A DNA stretch of 64,000 nucleotides from Zeus faber (lineage: Eukaryota; Chordata; Actinopteri; Zeiformes; Zeidae): the NCBI GenBank assembly GCA_960531495.1, contig OY482848.1:21121397-21185396 (forward strand). Reading direction: 5' to 3'. The first letter of the stretch is position 1. Each line of letters begins with the position of its first letter. The notes under the pieces are model-generated. The model searched no databases. It worked only from the letters and a program-made list of their open reading frames with translations, and was not told the DNA's origin. Of this stretch, positions 10,354-22,629 are shown in pieces. Position numbers and translations under genes: made by a program.

Positions 10354-12643
10354 CAGAACTTGTCACTGGTTGCACAGTTTTCACGTTCCTCTACAGAAGA
10401 GCTAAAATGATGTCCGGGGGGGAAAACGAAGGAATCGGGCACAGACAAGCTTTTTTTTAATGACATCATATATCTTGGCCTGTAAGGTCAAATAAATCAT
10501 GGTACGTTATGCAAATACTGTAGCGACCTGGTAACAGGAAACCCTTACAGCGAACAGAGAGGAAACTACTTGATGCTAAGTAGAGCTAACTAGAGAAGTT
10601 CGATATTTAACCTTACCCCATGTTAGGATATATCATTTACCCGAAATTCTGATGATAATTGGATTTTATCTATAGAGATTGCATAGATGTGTCTAATACC
10701 ACAGATGGGATTTGTGTCTTTAGTGCACATATTACAGAACCTAATGCAAAAGTAGATGGGTTTTGCAAAAAGGATGCTCCTGAAGCCTGACGCTGTTCCA
10801 TATAGGATTTATTTACTGAAGGTAACTAACTACCATTCCAAACTCAAAGTCATCTTCAGGTTTATTTGCATTGCACTTTTCCACAGATATACAAGTCTCA
10901 AAAGGCATAACGGTACAATCAGTAATATTTTCTTTGCTTGTTGGACAAATTGAATGAAAGCCAGGGGATATCCTATACATTCGTAAAAGCAAAACTCGCG
11001 CAAGCCATACCTTACCATCTTACAACGTTCTAATCAGTAAAAAGTCATTTTCATCACTTCAGGGGAATCACTGCAGCTGTAAAAAAAACTGTGACACATA
11101 CGCTTTGTTTGCTTTCCGACGTTTTTGAATCGCCATGAAGGGGTCACAAAGGGGTCCCTTCATCCCCATTTCCACGTTAACCCAATTTTTCAAAAATGCC
11201 ACCAGTATAAACTGCAGCGGTCTGGGATTCAGGTGCGGAAAAAATGTGCTCAAGCAGGAAGGCTGGTTTAGGGATGACCCCTTTGGAAAGGAACATAGCC
11301 AGAGGAGCCCACCAATCACAAGCGATTATAGCATACTCTAAAACACATCCAAGCAGCGATGATAGCCCAGTTAATTCCGATGGATTCATACTTGGCTGTG
11401 GGGTCAATGAATTCTAATTTGACAATAAGCTCTTTGTAGCATAGTTGTACTGTCAGTGTCAGGAACCACTACCTACTTATTGACAGAATCTGTGGGGCAG
11501 AGACACTTGGAGGGGGGCGGCCAGGGGGGGTGGGGGGACACCTACTTTGAGGGGACAAATGTGGATCTGGCACATTACCGGGAAGTAATGGGATTAGCCA
11601 CTGAGCATAGTCTCAACTGGGATGTGAAGTGGGGCCGCAGGGAATTCTGGTGTGTACATATGTACGTGGTCAAGGTTACTCATGTGAAAGTGGCGTTCCA
11701 TGAAATGTGCCTCTAGCCATAAAAACAGGTATGAAACCCATTCTGTGTAATGTACTGCTGACTTGCCCTTGGCCAAGGCCCATATCGCATGAATTTCCCA
11801 CCATGTAAATGTTAAGCATTAAGATGGAAAGTCATTTGTCTCCTTGCTTGTGCTGTACAGTCAGTCGGTCCTGGTGCTCAGGCCAATTAAGCCATCAAAG
11901 CCTTTGCTGCGAAACAGTTTGCCATGCTCACAGGAACGAGGCACCATTCTGGAGAAAATTAAAGGCAAATTGACAAAGTTGAAATACCTGGTGCGAGCAA
12001 CTATAAAAATAAAAACCCTGGTTTAATTTCATTGTACTCGAGAGAAAATTGACAAGACGTCTCGGTAACATTTATTTAATTTCTACCCTCTTGAATATTT
12101 TAAGATGAATTTGCTAATAAAAAAAATCTGGATTTTCCAAACAATAGCATTGATAACGTAATGATGATTGTACAATAAACATGGCACCATAATTCTTAGG
12201 ATACTGCATGGAAAACATGGCACCCTAATTCTTCTTCTTCAACTTGCCAAAGCAGCATGCCCTTTGAAACTTAACAGAATTAAGTTGACATTTTCGGTTC
12301 CGAACGATCACAATGACTACTATTTGGAAAATGCTCGTCCACATTGGCTACATAAATGACGAGTAAGCGAGTTTGGATTGACCCTGCGCAAATTTGGAAT
12401 CGCACGTGTGCCGCCATGGAACAAAGTATTTCAATCCACTTTAGGCGGCATTTTACCCTCCCCTGACTTTGGTCCAGAACGACGGCGCCTTGTGCAGATG
12501 CATGTCCTGGAGAAAGGCTTCACCCATATTTATTCTCTGGCGAGGTGGCGGAAGGGGGGGGGGGGGTATGGAGCTTTTCATGGTGTGCGACATATGCTGC
12601 AATCACGTACACTTGCGTGCATTCACTCAAGCATTCGTTGGAA
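10354..12643. other. Intron sequence, no gene seen
   Basis: Low-copy-looking sequence with several overlapping short frames on both strands (for example 11068-11407) and no recognisable domains. A short G run occurs near 11516-11537. A local duplication around 12180-12235 repeats 'catggcacc(a/c)taattctt'. Confidence 0.5.
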
Positions 12644-12649
12644 AACACA

Positions 12650-12745
<96 letters not shown>

Positions 12746-12753
12746 CACACACA
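12644..12753. repeat. GCAC tetranucleotide array merging into CA
   Basis: About 90 bp of GCAC units followed by about 20 bp of CA. All frames stay open, giving Ala-Arg-Thr-His or Val-Arg-Ala-Cys peptides that are artefacts. A GA run follows at about 12770. Confidence 0.97.
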
Positions 12754-12759
12754 TTGAAG

Positions 12760-14190
12760 CAAGCAGCGGAGAGAGAGAGAGAAGGACATGATAACGTTAG
12801 TCACAGTGCTGCCTAGAGAGCCCCATGCTAATGTGTCATTTAGGGACTGGAGGGAGACACAGGATTAAAGAGGCTGGCCACCAAAAATAAAATATGGCCT
12901 CAACCGGAGCGGAGCATTTTGCACAGGCCTCTCTCAGACATGCCAATATGGCCGACGTCAGAGACAGAGCACTGATGAACTGAACAAACTCACCACAAAC
13001 TCACCAGCCAATATCCACACCCCGTACGTATGTAATAAATACATAAACACATAAATACCCTCTCAATTTGTTTCCTTTGCTCCCGGAAGCAATGATCGCA
13101 GTGGCCTTGTTAAACAAGCTCCTAAAGCTGAGCTAAATTGATTAAAATACAGCCCCGTTCGGGTCAGGTGAAGGGGACCTATTGGTGCGGCTCCGAGAAG
13201 TGTTTGTATTTAATCGTTACTGTGAACAATTCCGTAATATTCTAGGTGTGAAAAAGGAGCTTGGTGTCTATTGAGGCTTCCTATTTATAAATATATAGAG
13301 AGATGCCTGTCACAACTTCAGGAAAACCATTATTTACAGTATAAGGGGTTTTGTGGCGCGGTAGGGTTAAAAAGAAGAAAAAAAAAAAACCTTGTTATAT
13401 GGCTTCATCTATGATAATGCATCAGGAGAATACACCACCCGTGTTTTTGGTTATGCATGATTTTTCTGTTTATAAATAAATGAACCATGTATTAGCATGC
13501 ATCTTTGATGACCAGTGGAACCATTTTTGAGTTTCTTCCATCAAAACCCCCCCCCGCCTTGCTTCTTCAAACTTGTGTTCTCCGTCCTACTACCACGCTT
13601 AGAGCTCAACGTCAACAATTAGAGCGACTCTGATTGTCATCCCGTGCGGCCATCTAAGACTTTGATCACAGTATTAATGGAATATACATGTTGGGGCTTC
13701 TCTGGTGAAACATTCAGACAATGTTCCCCAGTCGTCCCCCAATCCATTATCCTCCATCCACCTCCCTTGGTGCACTACTTCCTTCTCTACACGGAAAATA
13801 GCAGGCGAGCGAGCGAGCGAGGGAGTGAGTGGGGTGGCTGGGAATGAGGGGTCCAGCAGGGAGGGTAATGGTATCAGAGTTATTCCTGCCCACTCCGGAG
13901 ACTGGCGGGTGGATGTGCGCGGTGGTGGAGCGGTTAAAGATTCCTTGTCGATTCCCCCATGGTGGCCCTCCAGAGGCGACTTCCTCAAGTGAGTTGTGTC
14001 GTGTGGTGAATTGGTGCTTCGCAGCGCAAATTGCTTCGGAGCATTTCCGCCCCCAAGCCCCCCTAAAGAGTGCAGCGAGGCCGAGGGTCATCTCTGCACC
14101 CGCAGGGCTGGGTGTTTCGAAAGGATTTTGCAACTTTTTTTTTTATAATATTAAAATAATTGTTTGGCGCTACATGTCAATGAACAGCTG
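12760..14190. other. Intron sequence, GC-rich in part, no gene recognised
   Basis: The block at about 13640-14130 is GC-richer and carries overlapping open frames on both strands (95-152 codons). None has a family signature, and a GCGA run at about 13806-13825 keeps frames open. About 12900-13200 looks non-repetitive and might be conserved noncoding sequence. Confidence 0.4.
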
Positions 14191-14394
14191 TAGTGCATCG
14201 ATTATAGCGCTGGAAGGTTTGTCTCTTTTTGGAGATTCGGCTCTTCCAATCTTCCGACTCTTTGTTGGTTTGATTCAGTTGGTGTAATGAGAATTAGAAG
14301 AGGCAGTTTGACGTTTGAGTTGTGAGCGGAATCCTCAGGATAATCAATTCAAAGGTTTGTTCGCTACGAACAAACGTTCGCGAGTCTTGCTAAT

Positions 14395-14668
14395 CAATGG
14401 TAAATGGACTGCATCTTATGTATCGCTTTTCCAGTCTTGCGACCACTCAAAGCACTTTACAGTACACGCCTCACATTCACCCATTCACACACACATTCAT
14501 ACGTCGATGGCAGCGACAACCATGCAAGGTGCCCACCAGCTCCTCGAGAGCACTTTAGGGTTCAGTGTCTTGCTCAAGGACACTTCGACGTGCTGCCAGG
14601 AGGAACGGGGGATCAAACCAGGAACCCTCTGATTACTGCACGACCCACTCTACCTCCTCAGGCTCAAG
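14395..14668 (-). mobile_element. tRNA-derived SINE (minus orientation)
   Basis: Read on the minus strand from about 14668, the head contains an A-box-like GAGGAGGTAGAGTGG and, about 35 bases later, a B-box-like GGTTTGATCCC, as in a tRNA-derived RNA polymerase III promoter. The body ('ccttgagcaagacactgaac', 'gtgaatgggtgaatgtga', 'aaagtgctttgagtggtc') is typical of an abundant teleost SINE as I remember it. Its 3' end lies near 14395-14410. The 105-codon frame on the other strand is incidental. Confidence 0.8.
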
Positions 14669-14689
14669 TCATTTGAAGTATTGATGCCT

Positions 14690-15610
14690 ATGAATCTGGA
14701 TTTTCTTCCATCATCAGGAGGGACCTGAGGATGTTTTACTGGGTTTAAAGAATCACCCCCGTTACCTCCCCCTGGTTTGAACCTCTACCCACCAGGACGT
14801 GATGTGTTTCATCAGAAAACAAGTCAAATATTTCAGTTTACAGCTCAAAAGCCAACTTGTTCAAGCAGCCGCTTTGACTGCGGTGAGCAACATTTGTAAA
14901 GGCACCATCAGACAGGAAGGAACGGAGTGTGAAGGAGTGGGGGGAAACAAGCTGAACGTGAAGGGAAGCTAACGGGAGCGTGTGATATAAATCCATAAGT
15001 ACAGTCAGAAGGCGTTACAAATCAAAGCACGGGGCAGATGATTCAGAGGGCATGACAGAGCGATGGATGGAGGGAGGGGAGCTGAAGACACTTTTTTAGT
15101 ATTAGTATGAGGCATCTGGTCTTACAGCCTCCCAAGATAGATTTTTTTTTAAATTGAGGTGTCAATTCCCGCACGCTGCCAATTCAATTAGCCAGGGAGC
15201 AGCAGGTACAATTACGCCATACGCGGGTTGCACGTCTCTCACTAGGTTTAAAGGGAAAGGCCCACTGCAACAATTTAGATAACAAGAGGGGTGTGGGGCT
15301 ATGAGCGAGACAAGGAGAGAGCGCTGCAACTAACAAGTTGGTGGGGTTAGCACCAGATAATGGGCAGCTAGATCCTCATTAAGATAAAGCCGTGCTCCCT
15401 ACGCCGTAGTGCCAGGGATGAGCCAATTTGACGTGTTCTCATTAAGCCGAACTTAGAGGAGTGCGGCGGTTGCTATCAGCTGGTTTGATTACAGGGTAAA
15501 GAGTAAGAAAACACATTCTGAGGCCTTGTGGCGGGAAACGAGTGGGACTAGGAGAGAAAGCTCTGATTGGGATGACTCTGTTGTCCTCAAATGAGTCAGA
15601 AACCCACAAA
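14690..15610. other. Intron sequence; candidate conserved noncoding region at about 15150-15560
   Basis: No gene. About 15150-15560 is non-repetitive, of mixed composition, and dense in homeodomain-type ATTA/TAAT words ('caattagcc', 'tcattaag', 'tgattaca'). This texture is common in vertebrate developmental enhancers. This is an impression from the sequence, not an alignment. Confidence 0.3.
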
Positions 15611-15619
15611 GAAACACAC

Positions 15620-15705
15620 ACACACACACACACGGTAAGTCTCGATAGACTCGATCTTCAGCCGTATGCCTGGCTACGGTTATGGAGTCGCCAACTCTAC
15701 ACAAA
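15620..15705 (+). repeat. Direct repeat C, copy 1 (after a CA run)
   Basis: A CA run is followed by 'cggtaagtctcga', 'gatcttcagc', 'cgtatgcctggctacggtta' and 'gagtcgc'. The same series in the same order recurs at about 16110-16205. The two copies flank repeat B copy 2. Confidence 0.85.
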
Positions 15706-15713
15706 AGTCTTCA

Positions 15714-16019
15714 CGTAAAACAATCTGTAGAGTGGAAGCCATGTTTCCAAGAGGAGGTAATAATAAAGGAAAGCACAGTTTTTAATGGAGGGGGTTAGGC
15801 TGCCTTATTTAGAAATCAAGCAGTTAATCAGAATAGCCATCTTTTTGTCATCAGAATCCTGGCGCTGGAACACCTGTAGTTCCAGTGGAGGTGAAACATT
15901 GATATAAAGTCTTGAAATCAGTCAAATTTATTTGGTAGAAATAGATCAACCTCTAGATTTGTCTTCAACAGCACATCCCAGAATACCATTAACCTCCCTG
16001 TAAAGTCAATTCAGTGACT
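15714..16019 (-). repeat. Dispersed repeat B, copy 2 (minus orientation)
   Basis: The reverse complement of 10041-10353 with high similarity over its whole length. It is enclosed by the two direct repeat C copies, so it may have inserted into a duplicated segment or moved with it. Confidence 0.92.
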
Positions 16020-16084
16020 TATTCCTCAACACAATATACATGTTTGAAAGTAATTGCTGAAAACATGTGAAAAGAGTGAACAAC

Positions 16085-16205
16085 ATTGTACACACACACA
16101 CACGCACGCACGCACACACACACACACACACGGTAAGTCTCGACAGTCTTCAGATCTTCAGCCCGTATGCCTGGCTACGGTTACAGAGTCGCGAACCGCC
16201 GACTC
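16085..16205 (+). repeat. CA/GCAC run and direct repeat C, copy 2
   Basis: A CA array with GCAC interruptions (about 16089-16131) leads into the same sequence as 15630-15705. The following 'attgttcgctacagacgaat' region (16237-16290) resembles parts of 14330-14390 and 57540-57600, perhaps another related repeat. Confidence 0.8.
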
Positions 16206-16299
16206 TTGCACGTGACTCCCGAGTCATTTAAAAGAATTGTTCGCTACAGACGAATCATTTGCGATGAACGAATCGTTGGCGAGTCACTTCACCGCCACA

Positions 16300-17820
16300 G
16301 AAGTGGTCCATATCTCCCCTGCCTCCACTCGTCTCAGATGGCCGACCTTGGTATCTATGGCGGTGCTGTTTAAGCATGGCGGTCTCCTGTCATCTGTCCT
16401 TAATGCACATGGGTACGGCCCCGGCCCGGGGAAGCGCCGGCGTGCCTTCTGGCACTCGCCCTCTTATGTTTAATGGTCGATGCCGTTTGCTTACTCCTCT
16501 CATTACACCGGCTCGTGCGCAGACCGTCGGCCTGTCATTGGCTATTAGCGTCTGTGGTCAAGCGGGCTTAGGATGAGAGGAAGCATCTGGTTTATCATCA
16601 AGCACCACAAGAAGCAAATGAGCAGTTTAGATGGGACGGGGCGAACGCGGAGAGCAGGACGACTGCAGACGAGAGAGTCAGTTTTACGGATCCGTTGGCG
16701 ATCAAAGCCGGGGAGCATGTGAGCGAGGGCCAACACGAGTGACTGAGTCGAGTCAGTATCTTAGCAACAATCTAACACAGTGGTAGCGTAGGGCGGCCAC
16801 ATGAGCACAACCGTCTTACCATGAGTAATGATCTTTAAAAATATGTATTACGGATGAAAAAGAGGGTAGCAGGGAGATTAAAAGAGACAAAAAGATAAAG
16901 AAGGACAGACAAGCGAATAGCGATGTTGACCACGCCTAAAAAGCTTCCGGTTTCCAAACTAGAAGAGTTTTAGTAGTCGCCTTAATTACCTGCAATATTC
17001 CCGCTCGACATCGCCCTTCCGACATAAAACCTACAAACCACAACCTTTTTGGTTCGACCTTAAGCCGCTAAAACCCTTTGTAGGTGGACATCCATCACAG
17101 AACAAAAGACGTACATGGGTAGATCAGAATGACCAGCGAAATTATTGAAAGGAGCCGAGACGGGAGCGGAAACACAGCGGGTGCAAGGCCGCAGTCCACA
17201 AGTCTGAAAGCAATTTCATTCAATACGCTTTTCATTGGATTCATCTTCAAAAAAGCTCAAAACAAGGGAGATGAATGGGGCGAGCGAGCGAGAGAGAGAG
17301 AGAGAGAGAGACAGAGAAAAATATTAGTATTAATAATAATATTAATAATAGTTCTCCAAGGAGTCTATAGCTTGACACAGACGTCCAGTAGATATGCAAC
17401 GATAACAACTCCATTAACCAAGTGCTGCAGTGTGGACCTTTCAGCTCCGCACTCCTATTAATTAGCATTCATGGAGAGAGATTCGGAAAGTCGTTCCTGT
17501 AGCCGCATTGTGTGGAATTCCTACCTGAGTACAGTAGATACATAGATAGAGCTAATATAGCACATAGTGTTTTTAACGTCAGTGCAAAATAAAGAAAAAA
17601 AACAACAACATAATGGAGCTCCATGTGGAGGGTTAAAAATAGAAACGCGTGAAGGGAACGGGGAGGGAGGGACATTAACGCGTTGGTTAATGTTTACAGG
17701 AGGAGGCTAAGGCCACAAAAGAAAAGGAAAGCAGAGAAAATGACTGGTATTCACAAAGAGCAATAAAAGGAGGGAGATAAATAGAGACGGGGAAAAGAGA
17801 GGGCGAGAGAGCGAGGGGGG
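16300..17820. other. Intron sequence, no gene seen
   Basis: It includes a GA run (about 17288-17312). No exon, SINE head or transposase motif was recognised. Confidence 0.45.
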
Positions 17821-17965
17821 GGGGGGGGGGAGAGAGGGAGGCGTGGCAACCGCGCTGCAGCAGCAGCAGCAGCAGCGGCGGCGGCGGCGGCGGCGGCACA
17901 GGAAAGTAGAGCCTGCAGCCTGCACTGAATGGCAAATAGTTAGCCAGGACACGGGGGGAGGGAGT

Positions 17966-17999
<34 letters not shown>

Positions 18000-18000
18000 C
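17814..18000. repeat. G run, CAG/CGG triplet tract and GA array
   Basis: A G run (about 17815-17830) is followed by six or so GCA/CAG units and then about eight GGC/CGG units (about 17855-17898), then a GA array (about 17968-17998). The 69-codon frame with poly-Gln and poly-Arg across the triplets (17843-18052) is most likely incidental; there is no homology I recognise. Confidence 0.9.
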
Positions 18001-18183
18001 TGCAGAAGAGGAGGATGAGCAGGAGAGCGGAGGAGGGGTGAGAATTGGTTAGCGAGATGGTGAAACAAACAAGGCACTGGTGCGTGAGGTAAGGAGAGAG
18101 TAGAGGGGAGGCAATCCTGTTTGACCAACAGGCTGAAGAAGTCCATTTAGTAGAGCATCAGCATGTGCAAATAACATCATGTG

Positions 18184-18195
18184 GATATATATACA

Positions 18196-18227
<32 letters not shown>

Positions 18228-18252
18228 TGTATATATATATATATATATATAT
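18184..18252. repeat. AT dinucleotide array with inverted symmetry
   Basis: Two AT arrays surround 'atactgtat', and the left side carries the matching 'atacagtat', so the block is largely self-complementary. Confidence 0.9.
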
Positions 18253-18894
18253 TAGTGCTTTCCTTTGAATACCAAATGGGGGTTTCGTCATGCACAGATC
18301 CTCTACATGGCGTCATCCTCCTCCCGCCTTGTGCGCGTTGTCGCGTCGGACAGATCGGGTCAATCCATTTAAGAAACTATTCTCCCAACACCGGGGGGAC
18401 ATAATCCCGTTTCGTCATCATGTTCATCATCATCATCCTTTCATGTATTCTGTCAATTCATTCCCCGACCCCTCGTGACGGGTCTGACTCAGGGAAATGT
18501 GGCTTAAGCGCATCGGGGGGGATTCCGACGTGGGGACAGAGACGATATTAGTGCTGACTTTGGGGGGTGGGGTTGGTCAGGCCAATGTTATCGACACCCC
18601 CGAAAAAGAAACAATAGTGGCGCGCACCGCAGCCTGCAAGCCGTCTCCTCGGTGAACACTTGTGCTGTTTTATCTTATTTTGACGCCACACGTTATACAT
18701 ACAGACTTTGGCTGATCTCACATCACAAATATATGCAAATATATCAAATAATGCCATAGAAATGAATGCTGTAAAGTTGTAGTTCTAGAATCAGCAAGAG
18801 CACATGTATGTTATATAGGTGTAAAAAAAAAGCTGTCTAAGTAGTAATAAAAATACAAATACACATAAAATACAATACCGTATCATCTTACTTC

Positions 18895-18985
18895 TTATCC
18901 CAATTGCACTGTTTTGCTGCAGTAACACCTACATTTTGCCACAGGGATTAACAAAGCGTTATCTTATCTTATCATATCCTATCTT
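18895..18985 (+). repeat. 3' end of a dispersed element with TTATC tail
   Basis: Sequence 'ttgcactgttttgctgcagt' followed by 'cagggattaacaaagcg' and degenerate TTATC repeats. I recall this as the 3' end of a common fish retroelement (…GGGATTAATAAAG plus a short tandem tail). The upstream extent is not clear. Confidence 0.45.
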
Positions 18986-18989
18986 GCCT

Positions 18990-21605
18990 TACTTGCCGAA
19001 AAACCTACTTAGTACCAACATGTGCATGCAACGGATTGAGAAATATATGTCTGTCTCGGATCTCTCAAAGGATTGATTTTCTTTTCCAACACATTCATCA
19101 TGGTCCATGAAGTTAAGAGTAATATGTGCAGGACGTCAGTTTGGATCTGATTCATTGACGATTGTGAGTGAAATGGATTGTGACAAAACAAGCAGGAAGA
19201 AGGACAGACATGGGAGACATGTCGAGGCATCAAACACCAGCCGTGTCCCCCCAGGAATTAAGATTACGTTTTAATTCACTGTTTAATGTGAAGCTCTGCA
19301 GCCCGACTATGATGATGAAGTACAGATGTTAAATTATTATTACATTCAGTGATTTAATTTAATTCATTACATTGTTATTAACTATTAAATTAGGCGAAAT
19401 TAGTTTGTTAAATGAAATTGAAGTATTATTATTAATTATATTTTTATTTTTTGTTAATAATAACAGTAACAATATGGCTGCTGGCAGCAATACACAAGGT
19501 CCAGCTTATTCATGTTGGGTATGACATGTTTTTGTGCTATGTGAAATGCGGCACAATTTACAAAACTTACAAATATTGTGGTCTTACGTCGGGAAGTTAC
19601 GTTCATAGTTTCTTTTAGAACATTGTGACTGACTCCTGGGTATTTTAATGTAATGTAATTACATTTGTGGAATTTCATGTATGCAACCTTCATGACATTA
19701 CGTATGAAGCATTTCCATGAAGCATTATGAAGTTAGGTCAGTTCAAAATAACGTCTTTATTGTCGCATGTTTTCTGCATTTTTTTTGGCATCTGTACCAC
19801 TGCCAAAAACAACTTCAGGTTTTACTTTTCGTTTTTTTGAAATTGTATTATCTTTTTTTTTTTTTACCTGTGCTGTCAGCATGCTGGGCATGCAACACAG
19901 AGTATTTGTATGCCATTGCATCTAGGAGGTTATACTAGGTTATAAATCAGGTTTTACTTTTCATAACAATAATAATAAATATATTTCATGAAAAAAATAT
20001 ATAAATACATATATTTGTAATAACTACTTAATTGATCTTATTCTGTTGATAATGTACAATTTAAAATTCTGTTTAATATATTATTTGTCTATATTGTAAT
20101 GCAGACAACATTTATGTATCTTCAACAATAGTTTAGAATTACATTTATTATGGAATCATTTGTTAATATTACAAAAACTTTATGCCTTTTCATTAAAGTT
20201 TAGCTCTAGGAAAATGTTTATACATGCCGTATTACACAAAGTATTACATTTTTTATATTCAACTATATCATATCATTTAATTCTTATCTTACTGTCAGTG
20301 ACGGGAGATGATGTTGTGTCTGTTATATGTCAATAATGACATACTCACGTTTACAATAACAGCTGAAATTACGTAATGTATTCGTTAAGTTTGGCTGAGT
20401 TTACTTTTCTTCGATTACATTTTCAGTAAGTTACGTTTCCATTAAATACGAAAAACTACGTGGTATTTCAATGAGTAAAAAACATTTCAAGGCTTCTAGT
20501 TTTCCGATGCCTCGTCGGATTTTGAACACCTCACTCAGTCACACATTTCAGTGCTTTCCAGTGAACGCTGTGACGAACCCTGTGGATTTAATAATAATAA
20601 TAAAAAAAAAACCCTTTCAAACGCCTTTCAAAAAACCCAAGATCGCTTTACTGTTACTGTTTATTGTGTTTTTTTATTAATCCGGCAAAGTAATGTGGAC
20701 CACGGATTTAAAATGTTAATTGAACATATCTACAGATCTAAGTATGTCCACCAGATAGTTTTAACCGGGTTGGACATATTTTGGACTGCCATACTAGCAC
20801 GTTGGTTTTAAAATTGCTCAATCTTTGGTTGGTTTTTCGTTAATATCTGCTCCGTATGTGGATTGATTTGGATGAAACCTCAACCATGAGGTCGTGAAGC
20901 CGTTCAAACAAGACACAAACCGTGTTTGTGTGTTATGCAAAAGTTGGTTTTCCAGATAGTTTTAGGCTTCAAAATTCCAAAAATCTTTGGTCCTTTTTTT
21001 CTCTGACAATAACAATAAGGGGCTGCTGTACAATAACTGCAGGCTGGACCTCTAATAATAATAATATAAAAATAATAATAATAATATTAATGTCATGTCT
21101 TCTCTCATATGGCATGTCATTTCATGTCATGTGAGTGACATATTTTATCTGTTTAGATTTTACATATTTTTGCTGAATGCAATTTGGCACAGCTGGAGAA
21201 GCGCGAATCAATGTTTTTAATAGTTTGCCGGTGAAAACATGCATGTGCGTACCACAATAAACTGATTAAAATGGCACCAAAACACAAGGCCATCTGACAC
21301 GTTGAAAGCCGACGGCACTTTGTCATCGACATGTACATGTAGGTGGCAGATGCCAGGGATTGGAAGGAGTGCAGAGTGTTTTTCGAAAAGACGTGATGAT
21401 GACGATGACTCAAGTGGCTCCTCTGGGTGCTGAGTGGTGTGTAGGTAGCTGTAATCAGGGATTAGGGCTGATGGAGGAGAGAAATTAAAGTCAATAAATA
21501 AATTTGATTATTTAATTTTAAAAAGGATTTGAGTCTGGCAGTGCGTAAAGTCGCTGGTAAAAATGCATGATTCTGGGATAGCCCTCTGGGTTGGGCAATA
21601 TATAG
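18990..21605. other. AT-rich intron sequence, no gene seen
   Basis: Very AT-rich with long T and A runs. No open frame shows a domain. Short AAT runs occur near 21051-21090. Confidence 0.5.
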
Positions 21606-21649
21606 GTTTAAAAATAATAATAATAATAACAATAATAATAATATTTTTT
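21606..21649. repeat. AAT microsatellite at the truncated end of the Tc1 relic
   Basis: AAT/AAC units end in a T run exactly where the Tc1-like homology stops, marking the breakpoint that removed the end of the transposon. Confidence 0.85.
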
Positions 21650-22416
21650 TATTTTATGCCCACAGCCAATGACACAGGGGTATTATTTGCAGCATGAGAT
21701 GGTGCATTGTCATGCATGAAGATGATTTTGCTACGGAAGGCACGGTTCTTCTTTTTGTACCATGGAAGAAGGTGGTCAGTCAGAAACTCTATATACTTTG
21801 CCGAGGTCATTTTCACACCTTCAGGGAACCTAAAGGGGCCTACCAGCTCTCTCCCCATGATTCCGGCCCAAAACATGACTCCGCCACCTCCTTGCTGATG
21901 CCGCAGCCTTGTTGGGACTTGGTGGCCATCCACCAACCATCCACTACTCCTTCCATCTGGACCATCCAGGGTTGCACGGCACTCATCAGTAAACAAGACT
22001 GTTTGAAAATGAGTCTTCATGTATTTCTGGGCCCACTGCAACCGTTTCTGCTTGTGAGCATTGGTTAGTGGTGGCCCAATAGTAGGTTTATGCACAACTG
22101 CAAGCCTCTGGAGGATCCTACACCTTGAGGTTCACGGGACTCCAGAGGTACCAGCAGCTTCAAATACCTGTTTGCTGCTTTGTTATGGCATTTTAGCAGC
22201 TGCTCTCTTAATCCCATGAATTTGTCTGGCAGAAAGCTTCCTCATTATGCCTTTATCTGCACGAACCCGTCCGTGCTCTGAATCAGCCACAAATCTCTTT
22301 ACAGTACGATGATCACGCTTAAGTTTTTGTGAAATATCTAATGTTTTCATACCTTGTCCAAGGCATTGCACTATTTGAGGCTTTTCAGCAGCAGAGAGAT
22401 CCTTTTTCTTTCCCAT
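21650..22416 (-). pseudogene. Tc1-like transposase, broken by two stops and 3' truncated
   Basis: On the minus strand the frame opens with MGKKKDLSAAEK and a helix-turn-helix DNA-binding region (22416-22183). It is then interrupted by TAA right after 'AAKMP' and by TGA about 17 codons later. The frame continues in phase with HKPTIGPPLTNAHKQKRLQW and part of the DDE domain. First catalytic Asp: FTDE; second: MHDNAPSHAA. The region with the third acidic residue is absent because the element is truncated. It is therefore inactive. The TGA fits C-to-T decay of a CGA codon. Confidence 0.92.
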
Positions 22417-22627
22417 ATTGCTTGAAACCTGTGGCCTGCTTCAGAATGTAGTAGTTTTCCATTAATTGGGCTCAGCTGGCAAACTAATTATCACAGGTGT
22501 CTGAAATTGATTTCAGTGATCCAAAGAGCCCTGAGACACAATACCAACCATGAGATTGATTGAAAAACAAAAAATTTAATGTTTGGGACACTTAAATCCA
22601 ATTTGCATAATAATTTGGAACGCAGTG
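21650..22627 (-). mobile_element. Tc1/mariner-like transposon, truncated
   Basis: The start end, read on the minus strand from 22627, begins 'cactgcgttccaaattatta', a Tc1-type terminal repeat, and abuts a TA dinucleotide (22628-22629), the expected target site. The transposase remnant occupies 21650-22416. The opposite terminal repeat is missing; homology stops at the AAT array near 21649. The element sits inside a sequence whose right flank contains a 166-bp tandem duplication. Confidence 0.92.
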
Positions 22628-22629
22628 TA

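Noticed and set aside
12378-12816. Frames of 94-137 codons
   Set aside because: Held open by the GCAC array; no domain outside the repeat.
17843-18052. Poly-Gln/poly-Arg protein start
   Set aside because: Explained by the CAG/CGG and GA repeats; no support for a gene.
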